NCBI GenBank assembly: GCA_023548195.1
Contig: JAJHZJ010000014.1
Span: forward strand, 16,751,718 to 16,815,717
Reading direction: 5' to 3'
Length of the DNA: 64,000 nt
Origin: Bettongia penicillata ogilbyi
Lineage: Eukaryota; Chordata; Mammalia; Diprotodontia; Potoroidae
The notes under the pieces are model-generated. The model was not told the origin of the DNA and made no database searches. It saw only the letters and a list, made by a program, of their open reading frames with translations. Positions 40,904 to 49,474 of this stretch are shown here, in pieces. The position numbers were made by a program, and so were the translations under genes. Position 1 is the first letter of the stretch. Each line of letters begins with the position of its first letter.

Positions 40904-41357
40904 TGTAATGGTAATTTAAATGAGAAGATGTTTCCCATTCATTAATAGGCCAATGTGACCTGCTTAAATCACATGGAAGCCAAAGTCACATGTGGTGCTG
41001 AACAGATGGAACAGGAAGGGTGGAACAGAACTGAGAGGAAGTGAGTGAGAGCAGTTAGGATGGAGGGAGAGAGAGGACACAGGCAAACAGATGGTAGGCT
41101 CCTGAGTACTTTTTTATTTATGGGAATGCCCCAGCAGAGGATGGAGTGGCTTTGTCCTCTGCAGTGCTAATGTATATTGACTTGTTGGCTACTATGATGA
41201 ATTTGGCTTTCTGGTTTTGGGATTTGGCTTTCTAGTGTCTGAATAAATGTTTTTCTTCTTCCTTCTACATGGACAATCTGTTAAGCTTTGCAATTGAGAA
41301 CTATGCTGGCATATTCATAGTCACCACTAGTGCTGTGAATATTGCCTTGGTGACACA
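40904..41357 (+). repeat. ERV-L provirus 5' LTR
   Basis: Starts TGTAATGGTAATTTAAAT and ends ...GGTGACACA. Nearly co-linear with the 3' LTR at 48980-49450, sharing GAACTGAGAGGAAGTGA, ACACAGGCAAACAGA, TTTGGCTTTCTGGTTT and GTGAATATTGCCTTG blocks. A TCTGAATAAATG polyadenylation signal lies near 41238-41249. In a live element it would hold promoter, R and polyadenylation functions. The two LTRs differ by many substitutions and indels, so the insertion is old. Flanks CCTGT (40899-40903) and CTTAT (49451-49455) could be a decayed 5-bp duplication. Confidence 0.93.
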
Positions 41358-41359
41358 TT

Positions 41360-41377
41360 TGGTGTCACAAACAGGAT
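41360..41377 (+). other. ERV-L primer-binding site
   Basis: TGGTGTCACAAACAGGAT starts 2 bp after the 5' LTR. The first eight bases are complementary to the 3' end of a tRNA ending TGACACCA, as in one group of tRNA-Leu. ERV-L elements are named for leucine tRNA priming. The rest of the match is poor, perhaps through mutation. Confidence 0.7.
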
Positions 41378-42299
41378 CGCAGGGTATAAAATCTCTATTT
41401 GGAGGCAGAAAGGATTTAGAGGAAGAAAATTATATCCCAGGATGGGAGGATTCATGGTATTCCTCTCTAGCAAGGAGATGGGCTAAAAGCACTGGATGCT
41501 GTGAAAGCTGAGAAGCAAGGTTACAGAAGGGGGAACTTAGAGACTTGGAAAGGTGTTTGCAAGCAATACCAATAAAATCAGTCAGGCATGTGTAGGACAA
41601 GCTGGATTTTATAAACAGGTTACCATAGTATGTGTAAAAGCAGAAACAAGCTGCTGAAGGAAAAAAGTTCAGATGGAAAAAGAATTAGCTAGTTTGCATG
41701 GGAATTCAGGCTCTCCTTTAAAAGAGCAAGCTGAGAGGTCTCATGTGGAAGAAAAGCCTGTTCATTTAGCTAAGAAGACGTGGAAGACTGGAAAAAGAAG
41801 TGTGCATACAACCTTTGTATAGACCCAAGCTAGTTGCCGGGAGAGTACATGGGCAGAAAATGTAACGAAGTCAGAGTTGGAAAATGAAACAATGTTGTAA
41901 GGGGAGACTTCTAAGGCCCAAGTCTACCCCATTCTAAGGTGAAAACAAGAGAACCAGCAGGAAATACAGTGTTTAGGGAGATAATTGAGGATTTTACTCA
42001 GTAGGAGATCACAGATATTTTAAGTTAGTTCACCCAAAGGATGGAAGAATTGCTACTATCTGGTATGGTGACAATCACTGATGAAAGAGCTGGAGGAGTA
42101 TCAATAGATGGCGTGGATTGCTTGAAATTTATAGGTACCAGTCAGACTCCTTTTGTACAGCAAGCCTTTAGAGATTACAATATGCAAGGAGGTAACAATA
42201 TGACTAATCTATTAGCTTTGGCTGCAGAAGGATGCAGTAAGCAGTACTCTGATTCTATGTGGCCTAGTGGAAATAGACCCTGCTATTCACTTAGGGACT

Positions 42300-42615
42300 G
42301 TGTTTGTCCTTTGTTGCCAAAGAAGACCCTGCCGCCAGAGAAATGATGACATGACTTGCACTTGACTTTGTTTTGAGTGAAGGAGGTCTGTGCAGGTCAC
42401 CAGCCTCACTTCTCCAGAGCCATCTGAATTCAGTGACCAGATATTCCTCAGGATGATTGGAGATGGCCCAGGATGCACTGGGAGACCTTGGGCCCTTTAG
42501 GCCAAGGTCTTTGCAGGTACTCACTTAGGGTGAGGCAATGTCCATTCATTGAATAGGCCTGTTTAAGAAGTAACCAGGGCATAGCTCCTTTAATGAGATC
42601 AAGAAAAAGAAAGAC
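42300..42615 (+). repeat. RTE-related SINE, subfamily B, in the provirus
   Basis: Matches 31800-32110 in order: TGTTTGTCCTTTGTTGCCAA, GACTTGCACTTGACTTTG, GAGACCTTGGGCCCTTTAGG and a terminal A-rich segment. Inserted after the ERV-L. Confidence 0.8.
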
Positions 42616-42734
42616 ATCAGGCTGGATGGGAAAGAGCAACAGATACTACTGATAATCACTCTAAAGTTAAGGGGTCCCTTGAAGTTCCAGTTTCAGAGTG
42701 TAGTAGGTTTAAGGTTTTGGGAGATGACAGGGGA

Positions 42735-42845
42735 CAGGACAGGGGAAAGGAAAGAAAAGGAAGGGAAGGGAAGGGAAGGGAAGAGAAGGGAAGGGAAGGG
42801 AAAGAAAAGGAAAGCAAAGGAAAAGAAAGGGAAAAGGAAAAGAGG
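42735..42845 (+). repeat. (GGGAA)n-type purine microsatellite
   Basis: Interrupted GGGAA/GGAAA units; the apparent Lys/Gly/Arg-rich frame is an artefact of the repeat. Confidence 0.95.
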
Positions 42846-43443
42846 CAGTAGGGACTATATAAGAAAGTTAAAGGAGGAGGTAATGAAGACTGCTATAATG
42901 ATCAGAAATGCAGATACATACTATGACACCCCCTTAACAGTTTCCCATAGGAACATAATAGTGAAGATGGCTTTTCCTGTTCACAAACACCTAGTTTTGA
43001 CTCTAATAATCAGGGAAATAGGGAACCCTCTTTCCGAGGTGCTAGACAGGATTTCACAGTTAAGTGACTTAGTGGACTGAGAAAAAGATAAATTTCCTCA
43101 AGAGAGAAGAGTAAATAGCCAGTGGATTCTAAGTCAGAATAGATTGACAAGAAAAGAATTGTTTACTCCTCATTCAGAGCAGGAGTAGATTTTGGAAGCA
43201 TAGATGATATTCCGACTGATGAACTACACAAAATGTACTGAGAAAAGGGACTTGATACTACACAGAATAGAGAAGTTAAGAACAGCCCCTCCTGAGCCCT
43301 TGTATCCAAGTTTGTCACACCTTCAGGGAGAATAGGAAATTGGCCAAGCCCCAACTCAGATTAAAGGAATACATACACAGGATTACAGACTCCATATCAA
43401 TTTGACCATATATTGGAAAAACGGATCAAATACTATCAGCAGA

Positions 43444-43993
43444 GCATTAATACATAATGGGGCAGAGGCCTCCCTTATATATGGAAACTCATAAGTTTAA
43501 ATGTGGAACTCCTATCACCATCATAGGACTGGGAGGGGCTGAAATATCCACCAGACAAATCAAACTAATGATGAAAATTGGACAATTACCAAAGAAAGAA
43601 TATACTGAGGTAACTGTGCCCATTCCTGAATACATCATTGAAATAGATATATTGAGTGGCATGACTCTAAATTTACCTGAAGTGAGATACCAATTTGCAG
43701 TAAGGAAGATAGGAATTAATACAGTTTTAGTGGATAAAATAAAAATGAACCCAATCACTTTACTGGAACCTTCTTAAGTAATTACTTTAAAGCAGTATTG
43801 TGGGTCAGTTGGGCAAGATGAAATTAGCAATACTATGAAGGAATATATTGAGGCAGGAGTGTTAGTCCCTAGAACCACTCAATGGAATAATCTTGTCTGG
43901 CCAGTACAAAAGTCAGATGGGACACAGAGGATGACAGTGGATAATAGACAGTTGAATAAGGTGACCCTTCCTTTGTATGCTGCTGTTCCAGAT
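43444..43993 (+). pseudogene. ERV-L protease and start of reverse transcriptase
   Basis: The protease active-site triplet position, normally Asp-Thr-Gly, reads HNG at 43453-43461. The frame continues as a retropepsin-like region (TPITIIGLGGAEISTRQIKL) to about 43770 after a stop. The RT N-terminus follows at 43835, with LVWPVQKSDGTQRMTVDNRQ and LNKVTLPLYAAVPD in order. It breaks off at 43993, where an RTE-derived copy is inserted. The reading resumes at 45600 with a continuation that fits. Lost protease Asp and internal stops make it non-functional. Confidence 0.85.
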
Positions 43994-44157
43994 TGGTTGG
44001 TTGGTTGTTGTCCTTCGTCTTCGAAGAGGACCAAAATGACATCGCCATTGTAAAGTGAAAATTCAGTGTGCCGGACTGTGGCTGATCAAACCAGTATGAG
44101 CTTGGAATGCTCTACCACAGGTTGGGCACAGATAGTCCGTTTGAATATTTGGGGTGG

Positions 44158-45520
44158 GAATTTGAAGAGATTACGTACATACATGTATATATTATTTGCT
44201 GAGCAGAATTGGATCTCAAATGATCATAGTGGTTTTGATGCCATATGTTTTAAAAATATAATTACACGAGACGGTGACGGATTTGGAGCTCAGGTGGGAC
44301 TGGAAGGTCCACGGGAAGGATCTGTTCCACGGGGGTGAGCCCACAGCGTACAGCGCAGCGTGGCCAGCGCAGCATGGCCAGCGCAGCGGAGCAGAAGAGA
44401 TCCGAGAAACCTGAGTGGCGGGCGGAACCAGAGGAGCGGCACCCGGGGCAGGAGACAAGTCGAACCAAGTCAGTGAGAGCCGCGGAGCGCCAGATATCAG
44501 CGCAGCAGCTCCTGAGACCTTCAGCCCGAAGATCAAACTTCGGTAAGTCACTTACTTGAACTTCCGGGAGCCAGGATGGCGGAGTGATCAGCTAATGCTC
44601 TCTCCTTCCCCCTTGATGACCGTGAAAGAACCATAAAATATCTCCCCAGAAAAATCCCAGATCAGTAGAATTAGAAGAAGGAGACCAATAGTCTCATAAC
44701 ACCTGAGACGAGGAAAATAGCTAAGGGGGATTCCTCATACGGTGGCAGAGGCAAACTGGAAGGACAGAGGACCCAGGGCAGAGAAAATTCGCACGAGGAC
44801 CCAGGCAAGCCTCAGCACCAGGAGAGGAGCCCCAGGAGGGTTGGGAACACGCATTAGCATCTAGGCGTGCCTCAGCTGTCCAGGGGAATCAGAAAGACAA
44901 TAGGGCAGTTGGGATTACCAGCCCCTGAGCTTGCCTTTGCCTCAATTCAGCTAAGGAAATCTCCTGGGACCAGACCACCCTTCCCCCACACTTAACAAGC
45001 TAAACCCAGGGCTGATCAGGGAAACACCAAACAAATACCTGCTTTTACCTTTTTCACACATCAGCTCAGCAAAAAGTTCTCTAGCTTCTGACTGAAAGAA
45101 CCAGAAGCCACAACACTCAAATCAAAATCATGAACAGGAAAAAGAAGAGGGCCGAAAGAACCATAGAATCTTTCTATGGGGATAAGGACCAAAACACAAG
45201 CCCCAAAGAGGTCACAGCTGAGACAGTACTTCCATCTGAAACTTCAGAAGGGACTATGAACTACTCGCAAGTACAAGCAGCTCTCCTGGAACAGCTGAAG
45301 AAGGAAATAGAAGATAAACTGGCCAATGATTTTAAAATTATTAAGAAAGAATTTACTGATGAGAACATCTCCCTGAAAAGGAAAATTGAACAAATGGAAA
45401 AAGAAGTTCAAAAATTAACTGGAGAAAATAAATTCCTGAAAGGCCAAATGGAAAAGGAAGTACAAAAATTAACTGGAGAAAATAGCTTCTTAAAAGGAAA
45501 AATTGGGCAGATGGAAAAAG
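44158..45520 (+). mobile_element. Chimeric L1 insertion: 5' extra segment, L1 5' UTR and partial ORF1
   Basis: Bounded by a perfect 16-bp duplication TGAATATTTGGGGTGG (44142-44157 and 45521-45536). Plus orientation. 44158-44564 is GC-rich sequence (after an A/T-rich first 110 bp) that lies upstream of where the L1-type start would be (GGGAGCCAGGATGGCGGAG near 44566-44584). It contains GCGCAGCGTGGCCA-type repeats and a consensus-like splice donor CGGTAAGT (44541-44548). L1 5' UTR follows to 45129, then ORF1 from 45130. The copy ends inside ORF1 at an A-rich point, GATGGAAAAAG, with no L1 3' end. Confidence 0.85.
45130..45520 (+). pseudogene. L1 ORF1 protein, N-terminal part, 3'-truncated by the insertion end
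   Basis: The frame begins MNRKKKRAERTIESFYGDKD and then a long coiled coil rich in Glu and Lys. It includes an internal near-repeat of about 20 codons, where KEVQKLTGEN occurs twice (about 45391-45480) and each copy is followed by FLKG. Its last L1 codon lies at about 45520. The frame then reads on for 27 codons of unrelated target sequence to a stop at 45601-45603. No RRM or C-terminal domain exists. The element has no ORF2, so it cannot move by itself. Confidence 0.85.
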
Positions 45521-45599
45521 TGAATATTTGGGGTGGATATCCCAAATTTGCACATCCTACATTTACTTTGTGCTGTCTCAATTCTGTGCTGTTTCAGAT

Positions 45600-46625
45600 A
45601 TAGTTACCTTAATAGAAAGGATCCAGAAATATGATGGGACTTGGTCCATAGTTAGGTTCTAAACAATGGAACAATTTGCTTTCACATGGCAGAGCTGACT
45701 TTTACATATTTGCTACAAGGATATCTGCATAGCCCCACTATTTGTCATAGGATTTTGGCCAAACATTTAGATGAATTAGAGCTACTTGGTGTACAGCTTA
45801 CAGGGAAAATATGTAAAAGAAATGGAGAAGAGTTTGATGCTTTTAACTGAGCCTATGAAAAGCAAAGAATGGGAAATTAACCCTGCAAAGATTCAAGGAC
45901 CAGCTAAAACCATAAAATTTTGAGGTATACAATGGAATAAGGGGCTGGAAGAGATTCTCCCACAAGCCCAACAAAAGATTCAGGATTTTCCTATTCCCAC
46001 CAATAAGAAAGAGGCCCAAAAGTTACTATTTGGATATTGGCAATATCACATACCACATCTAGGACAAGTTTTGAAATACTTATATAAAATTACTAGGAAA
46101 AAATATGAATTTGATTAAGGTCTTGAACAGAGTAAAGCTTTTGAATAAGCAAAGGCTGGTATACAATTGACCCTAGATTTATGGCCTATGCAAAGTGGTG
46201 CAGTGGAATTACAAGTGACTGTACAGGATGGATATGCAAACCAGAGTTTAGGGCAAAAACAACAAAGCTGAAATGTAACCCTTAGGATTTCGGTCTAGGA
46301 AACTCCCTTTATCTGGAGCTCAATATACCCCTTTTGAAAAGCAGTTGTTAGCTGCATATTGGGCTTTGGTAGAGACTGAACAACTGACTTTTGGCCATGA
46401 GATAATATTAAGGTCTGGAATCCCATTTATGACCTGGGTAATGAGTACCCCAGCTTTTCACAGAATTGGACATGCCTAAGAGGCTAGCATAATTAAATGG
46501 AAATGGTATATTGAAAATAAATCTAAAGCAGGCAAAAGTGGAGTTTCTGCTTTACATGAATCTATAGCAAATATAGATACTGAGGGAAATGATACGCCCC
46601 TTGAGCCAAAGCAACAGTGAGTACT
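45600..46625 (+). pseudogene. ERV-L reverse transcriptase, middle and connection region, with deletions
   Basis: Continues the ERV-L frame after the nested insertions. LIERIQKYDGTW-like and QFAFTWQ-like pieces lie close together (45613-45700), so the segment with the first catalytic Asp (motif A) seems deleted. Later, LLGVQLTG (45780-45805) runs straight into downstream text, so the YxDD segment is also missing. Further frames read KSKEWEINPAKIQGPAKT (45856-45910) and later palm/connection sequence with stops. Other in-frame stops occur at many sites. Dead. Confidence 0.8.
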
Positions 46626-46629
46626 GTTC

Positions 46630-47076
46630 TTGGTAAAATGGAATAAGGGATATGATGGATTAACTGAAGAGCAAAAGAGACATGCATGTTTTACTGATGG
46701 GACAGCAAAATATTTGGGCCACAAAAGGCACTGGAAAGCAGTAGCCTATAACTCATGTACTAGGCAGACTTTGGAAAGTACTGGGATAGGGAGAAGTAGT
46801 CAATATGCTGAACTTATAGCAGTACATCAAGCTATCAAAACAGAACAAGGAGGACAGTGTCATATATTCACTGATTCATGGGTGGTAGCTAATGGGTTAG
46901 CTACATGGATGCCCATGTGGAAAAATAAAAATTGGGAAATGTATGGCAAACAAATCTGGGGCAAAGAATTATGGGAAGATATCATGTTTTGGTTACTAAT
47001 TTTTTGTGTTTTTCATGTACATGCTCACATGGCCCTCATCACACCAGAACATGAGTACAATGCACATGCTGATTGA
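46630..47076 (+). pseudogene. ERV-L RNase H domain, 148-codon open frame
   Basis: The frame holds all four acidic positions of an RNase H fold in order: Asp in FTDGTA (46690-46707), Glu in YAELIAVHQA, Asp in IFTDSWVVANGLA (46867-46905) and Asp in the final YNAHAD (47059-47076). RNase H removes the RNA strand from the RNA-DNA hybrid in reverse transcription. The domain looks fairly well kept, but the frame starts and ends at stops and lies within a broken pol. Confidence 0.85.
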
Positions 47077-47884
47077 CTAGCAAAGATTGCTATTCAACAT
47101 ATTGTCCCAACTCTGACATCAATTGATAATCTTGTACCAGCAAAACAGGTCCATCAAATGGCCAGCCATTTAGGGGTCCAGGCCACACCCCAGGGGGTAC
47201 AACAGTGAGGTATTAGTATTTCTCATTCATTGTTAAAATAAGTATCAGAGAAATGTTATATGTGTCATTTGGAAAAGGAACAAACTATTCCTTGGATAGT
47301 AACTGGAGAGATAGCAAGGGGAAAAGTACAAGCCCAAATTTGGCAGATAGATTATATTGCACCCCTAACCCAAGATAAAAGGTGCAAATTTATATGTACT
47401 TGCAGACACCTATTCAGGTATACTCGTAGCTGGTCCCTATAAGAATGAGACCCAGAAAAACACCTGTAAAACTCTAAATATCTTAAGTTTATATTATGGA
47501 ACCCCAATACAGCTTCAAAATAACAATGGGCCACAATTTCAAAGGTAGTGGAATGAAGAGATATTGTGTATTAAACAACATAGAATGGATAAATCATATT
47601 CCATATTATCCACAAGCATCTGGGTTAATTAAAAGAATTAATGGATTATTGAAAGAACAGCTAAGGAAGTTAAGTTCTAATAATTCTTATCAACATTGGA
47701 AAGATAATTTGTTCACTGCTCTGCATAATTTGAATAATGGGCCATTGGGAGGAAGTACACCTCTAGCCAGAATGATGACCTCAAATCTGTAAATTAGAAA
47801 AAAAAAACATATAAGATCCCAAATGTTAAGTATTAAACTGTGAGGCCAGATGTCCCAGCACTGTATCCAGAGACACCTGTTTTG
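47077..47884 (+). pseudogene. ERV-L integrase remnant
   Basis: Two frames. 47260-47440 has the zinc-finger end (CHLEKEQTIPW) and the first core block WQIDYIAPL (first catalytic Asp kept). 47496-47792 has NNNGPQFQR-like text (second Asp position replaced, in another frame), and SGLIKRINGLLKEQLRKL. There the third catalytic residue, normally Glu before R-x-N-G, is Lys (codon AAA, 47631-47633). Integrase would join viral DNA ends to host DNA. At least two substitutions and the frame breaks abolish this. Confidence 0.8.
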
Positions 47885-48366
47885 GCAGGATATGATTTAT
47901 ATTGTTTAGAGGACTTTAGGTTGGATAGAAAAGAAATAAGAAAAAATATCTACTGGAATATGTATGAGGATTCCCAAAAAATCATTTTGGACAGATATTA
48001 CCTAAGTCAGAATTAACAGCTCGAAGTATACATGTATTGGCTGGAGTGATAGATTCTAATTATCAAGGAGAAATTACTGGGACATTCCAACATTTAGGTG
48101 AAGAACACATACAGTTTTGTAAAAGTGATAGAATAGTTCAAGTGATTATTATTCCTTGTGATACAATACCCTTTGTGGAAACTGACCCTCCTTCTGAAAT
48201 AACTAGTAGAGGAACTGAAGGATTGAGTTCTACTGATAGAATAAAGTTGGGAGCTAGAGTATGGGTAAAACAGAAGCCAGATGATGTTCCAAAGGCTGCA
48301 GAGATTATAGCACACAGGAAAGATAATACCATAATTGTTGTTTATTCAAGAGAAGATGATTACTAA
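47885..48366 (+). pseudogene. ERV-L dUTPase domain, downstream of integrase
   Basis: All five dUTPase motifs appear in order, in two frames. I: AGYDLY (47886-47903). II: FGQILPKSELTARS (47985-48026). III: AGVIDSNYQGE (48040-48072, last 109-codon frame 48037-48366). IV: KSDRIVQVIIIP (48121-48156). V: RGTEGLSSTD (48211-48240). Motif V differs from the usual RGxxGFGSTG. Placement after integrase is typical of ERV-L; lentiviruses and betaretroviruses place dUTPase elsewhere. The enzyme would lower dUTP during reverse transcription. A frame break between motifs I and III and the motif V changes argue against activity. Confidence 0.85.
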
Positions 48367-48420
48367 ATTGTACCCTTAATTCATATGTTCTACCATGAAT
48401 GGGGCAGTGATAGTGGGTTC

Positions 48421-48519
48421 ATGGACTCCAGAAGCACAGCTGACTCTATCTCTACCTTGCTTCTGGTTATTGTCTCCCTGTTTCTTTTTGGATTTTTGTC
48501 TGTTAAACTAGTTTGCTAG
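48421..48519 (+). other. Short frame with one predicted membrane segment, 32 codons
   Basis: ATG at 48421, stop TAG at 48517-48519. After a polar start (MDSRSTADSIS) comes a run of about 19 hydrophobic residues (TLLLVIVSLFLFGFL), then SVKLVC. It sits between dUTPase and the 3' LTR. It may be chance, a relic of an env anchor, or a small product of the element. ERV-L normally lacks env. Confidence 0.3.
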
Positions 48520-48979
48520 ATTTGTTTTCTGCAGGCTTAGTACCCTCAACCTGCAGACGCCTGATTGCTTAAGCCAGATGTCATCCCTTGTTCATGACTG
48601 TGATGTGTCACCACATCGACCAAACTCTGGATGCCAACTAAAGAATTGACTCCTCGAATGGGACCCCTAGGGGCAAGGTCATCTCTATGTCCAATCTCAA
48701 TAGGAACTAGTTATGGAAGAAGAGACCTTCACCCTTTACCCCAAGATTTTGGGCCCCATTTGGGGAATGATAGAGTGCTTGTGCTCAAGTCTCACCCTAA
48801 GATAATGTTTTATGTCATCATTTTTTGTGATATCTGTTATATTCTTGTAAAGTTCTGTTGACACCAGTTGCCCAAGATATTGTTTTATATGTTTATTTTC
48901 TGTTATCCTTGTTAAAGTTCTGCTGATACCAGTTGCCCCACCGACCTATGTAATGAATACAAAAGATCTTGGGACCGAA

Positions 48980-49450
48980 TGTAATGGTAATTTAAATGGA
49001 AAGATCCTTCCCATCTATTAATAGGTCCATGTAACCCACTTAAATTACATTACCAATGTAACCACATGGTAGCCTATGTCACATGTTATGGGAGGAGCTT
49101 GCTGAACCAGTGGAAAAGAACTGAGAGGAAGTGAATGAGCAGAGTTAGGGTGGAGGAAGAGAGAGTACACAGGCAAACAGACAGCTAGGCTACTGAGTGC
49201 TTGTTTATGGGAATGCCTCAGCAGGGGGTGGGATTGGGGAGGCTTTGTCCCCTGCAGTGCTAAAGTTTATTGATTTCTTGGCTATTATGATGAATTTGGC
49301 TTTCTGGTTTGGGGATTTGGCTTTCTTGTGTCTGAATAGATGTTTTTCTTCTGCTTTCTATATGGAGAGTCTGTTATACTTTGCAATTGAGAACTATGCA
49401 GGCATATTCATAGTCTTCACCAGTGCTGTGAATATTGCCTTGATGATACA
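48980..49450 (+). repeat. ERV-L provirus 3' LTR
   Basis: Partner of the 5' LTR (40904-41357). Starts TGTAATGGTAATTTAAATGG and ends ...TGATGATACA. Contains GGGAGGAGCTTGCTGAACCA and a TCTGAATAGATG where the 5' LTR has TCTGAATAAATG, so its polyadenylation signal is mutated. It has a 20-bp insertion-like difference near 49046. Only 600 bp separate the dUTPase from it, too little for env. Confidence 0.93.
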
Positions 49451-49474
49451 CTTATTGGACATTTTGAACTAGGC

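Larger units (their letters stand above)
41378..43440 (+). pseudogene. ERV-L leader and gag-like region, decayed
   Basis: Position between the primer-binding site and protease implies gag. The best surviving frame is 42041-42290, with residues such as GVDCLKFIGTSQTPFVQQAF and NNMTNLLALAAEGCSKQYSD. I could not match a capsid motif, so the gag assignment is by position. It is cut by a SINE (42300-42615) and a purine microsatellite (42735-42845). Frames elsewhere are full of stops. Confidence 0.6.
43994..45586 (-). mobile_element. Antisense RTE-end insertion in ERV-L pol, itself interrupted
   Basis: The outer parts (43994-44157 and 45521-45586) are antisense to the RTE LINE 3' end (compare 9021-9290), starting with TTGTTGTCCTTCGTCTTCGA. 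They are flanked by TGCTGTTCCAGAT (43981-43993) and TGCTGTTTCAGAT (45587-45599), a 13-bp duplication with one mismatch, at the exact break in the ERV-L frame. The middle (44158-45520) is a separate L1 insertion. Confidence 0.88.

Noticed and set aside
42679..43080. Lys/Gly/Arg-rich protein frame
   Set aside because: Mostly a (GGGAA)n-type purine microsatellite within the provirus.
44335..44559. 74-codon Arg/Glu-rich frame, possible new gene
   Set aside because: Lies in the GC-rich 5' part of the L1 insertion; no relatives recognised and no conservation evidence.
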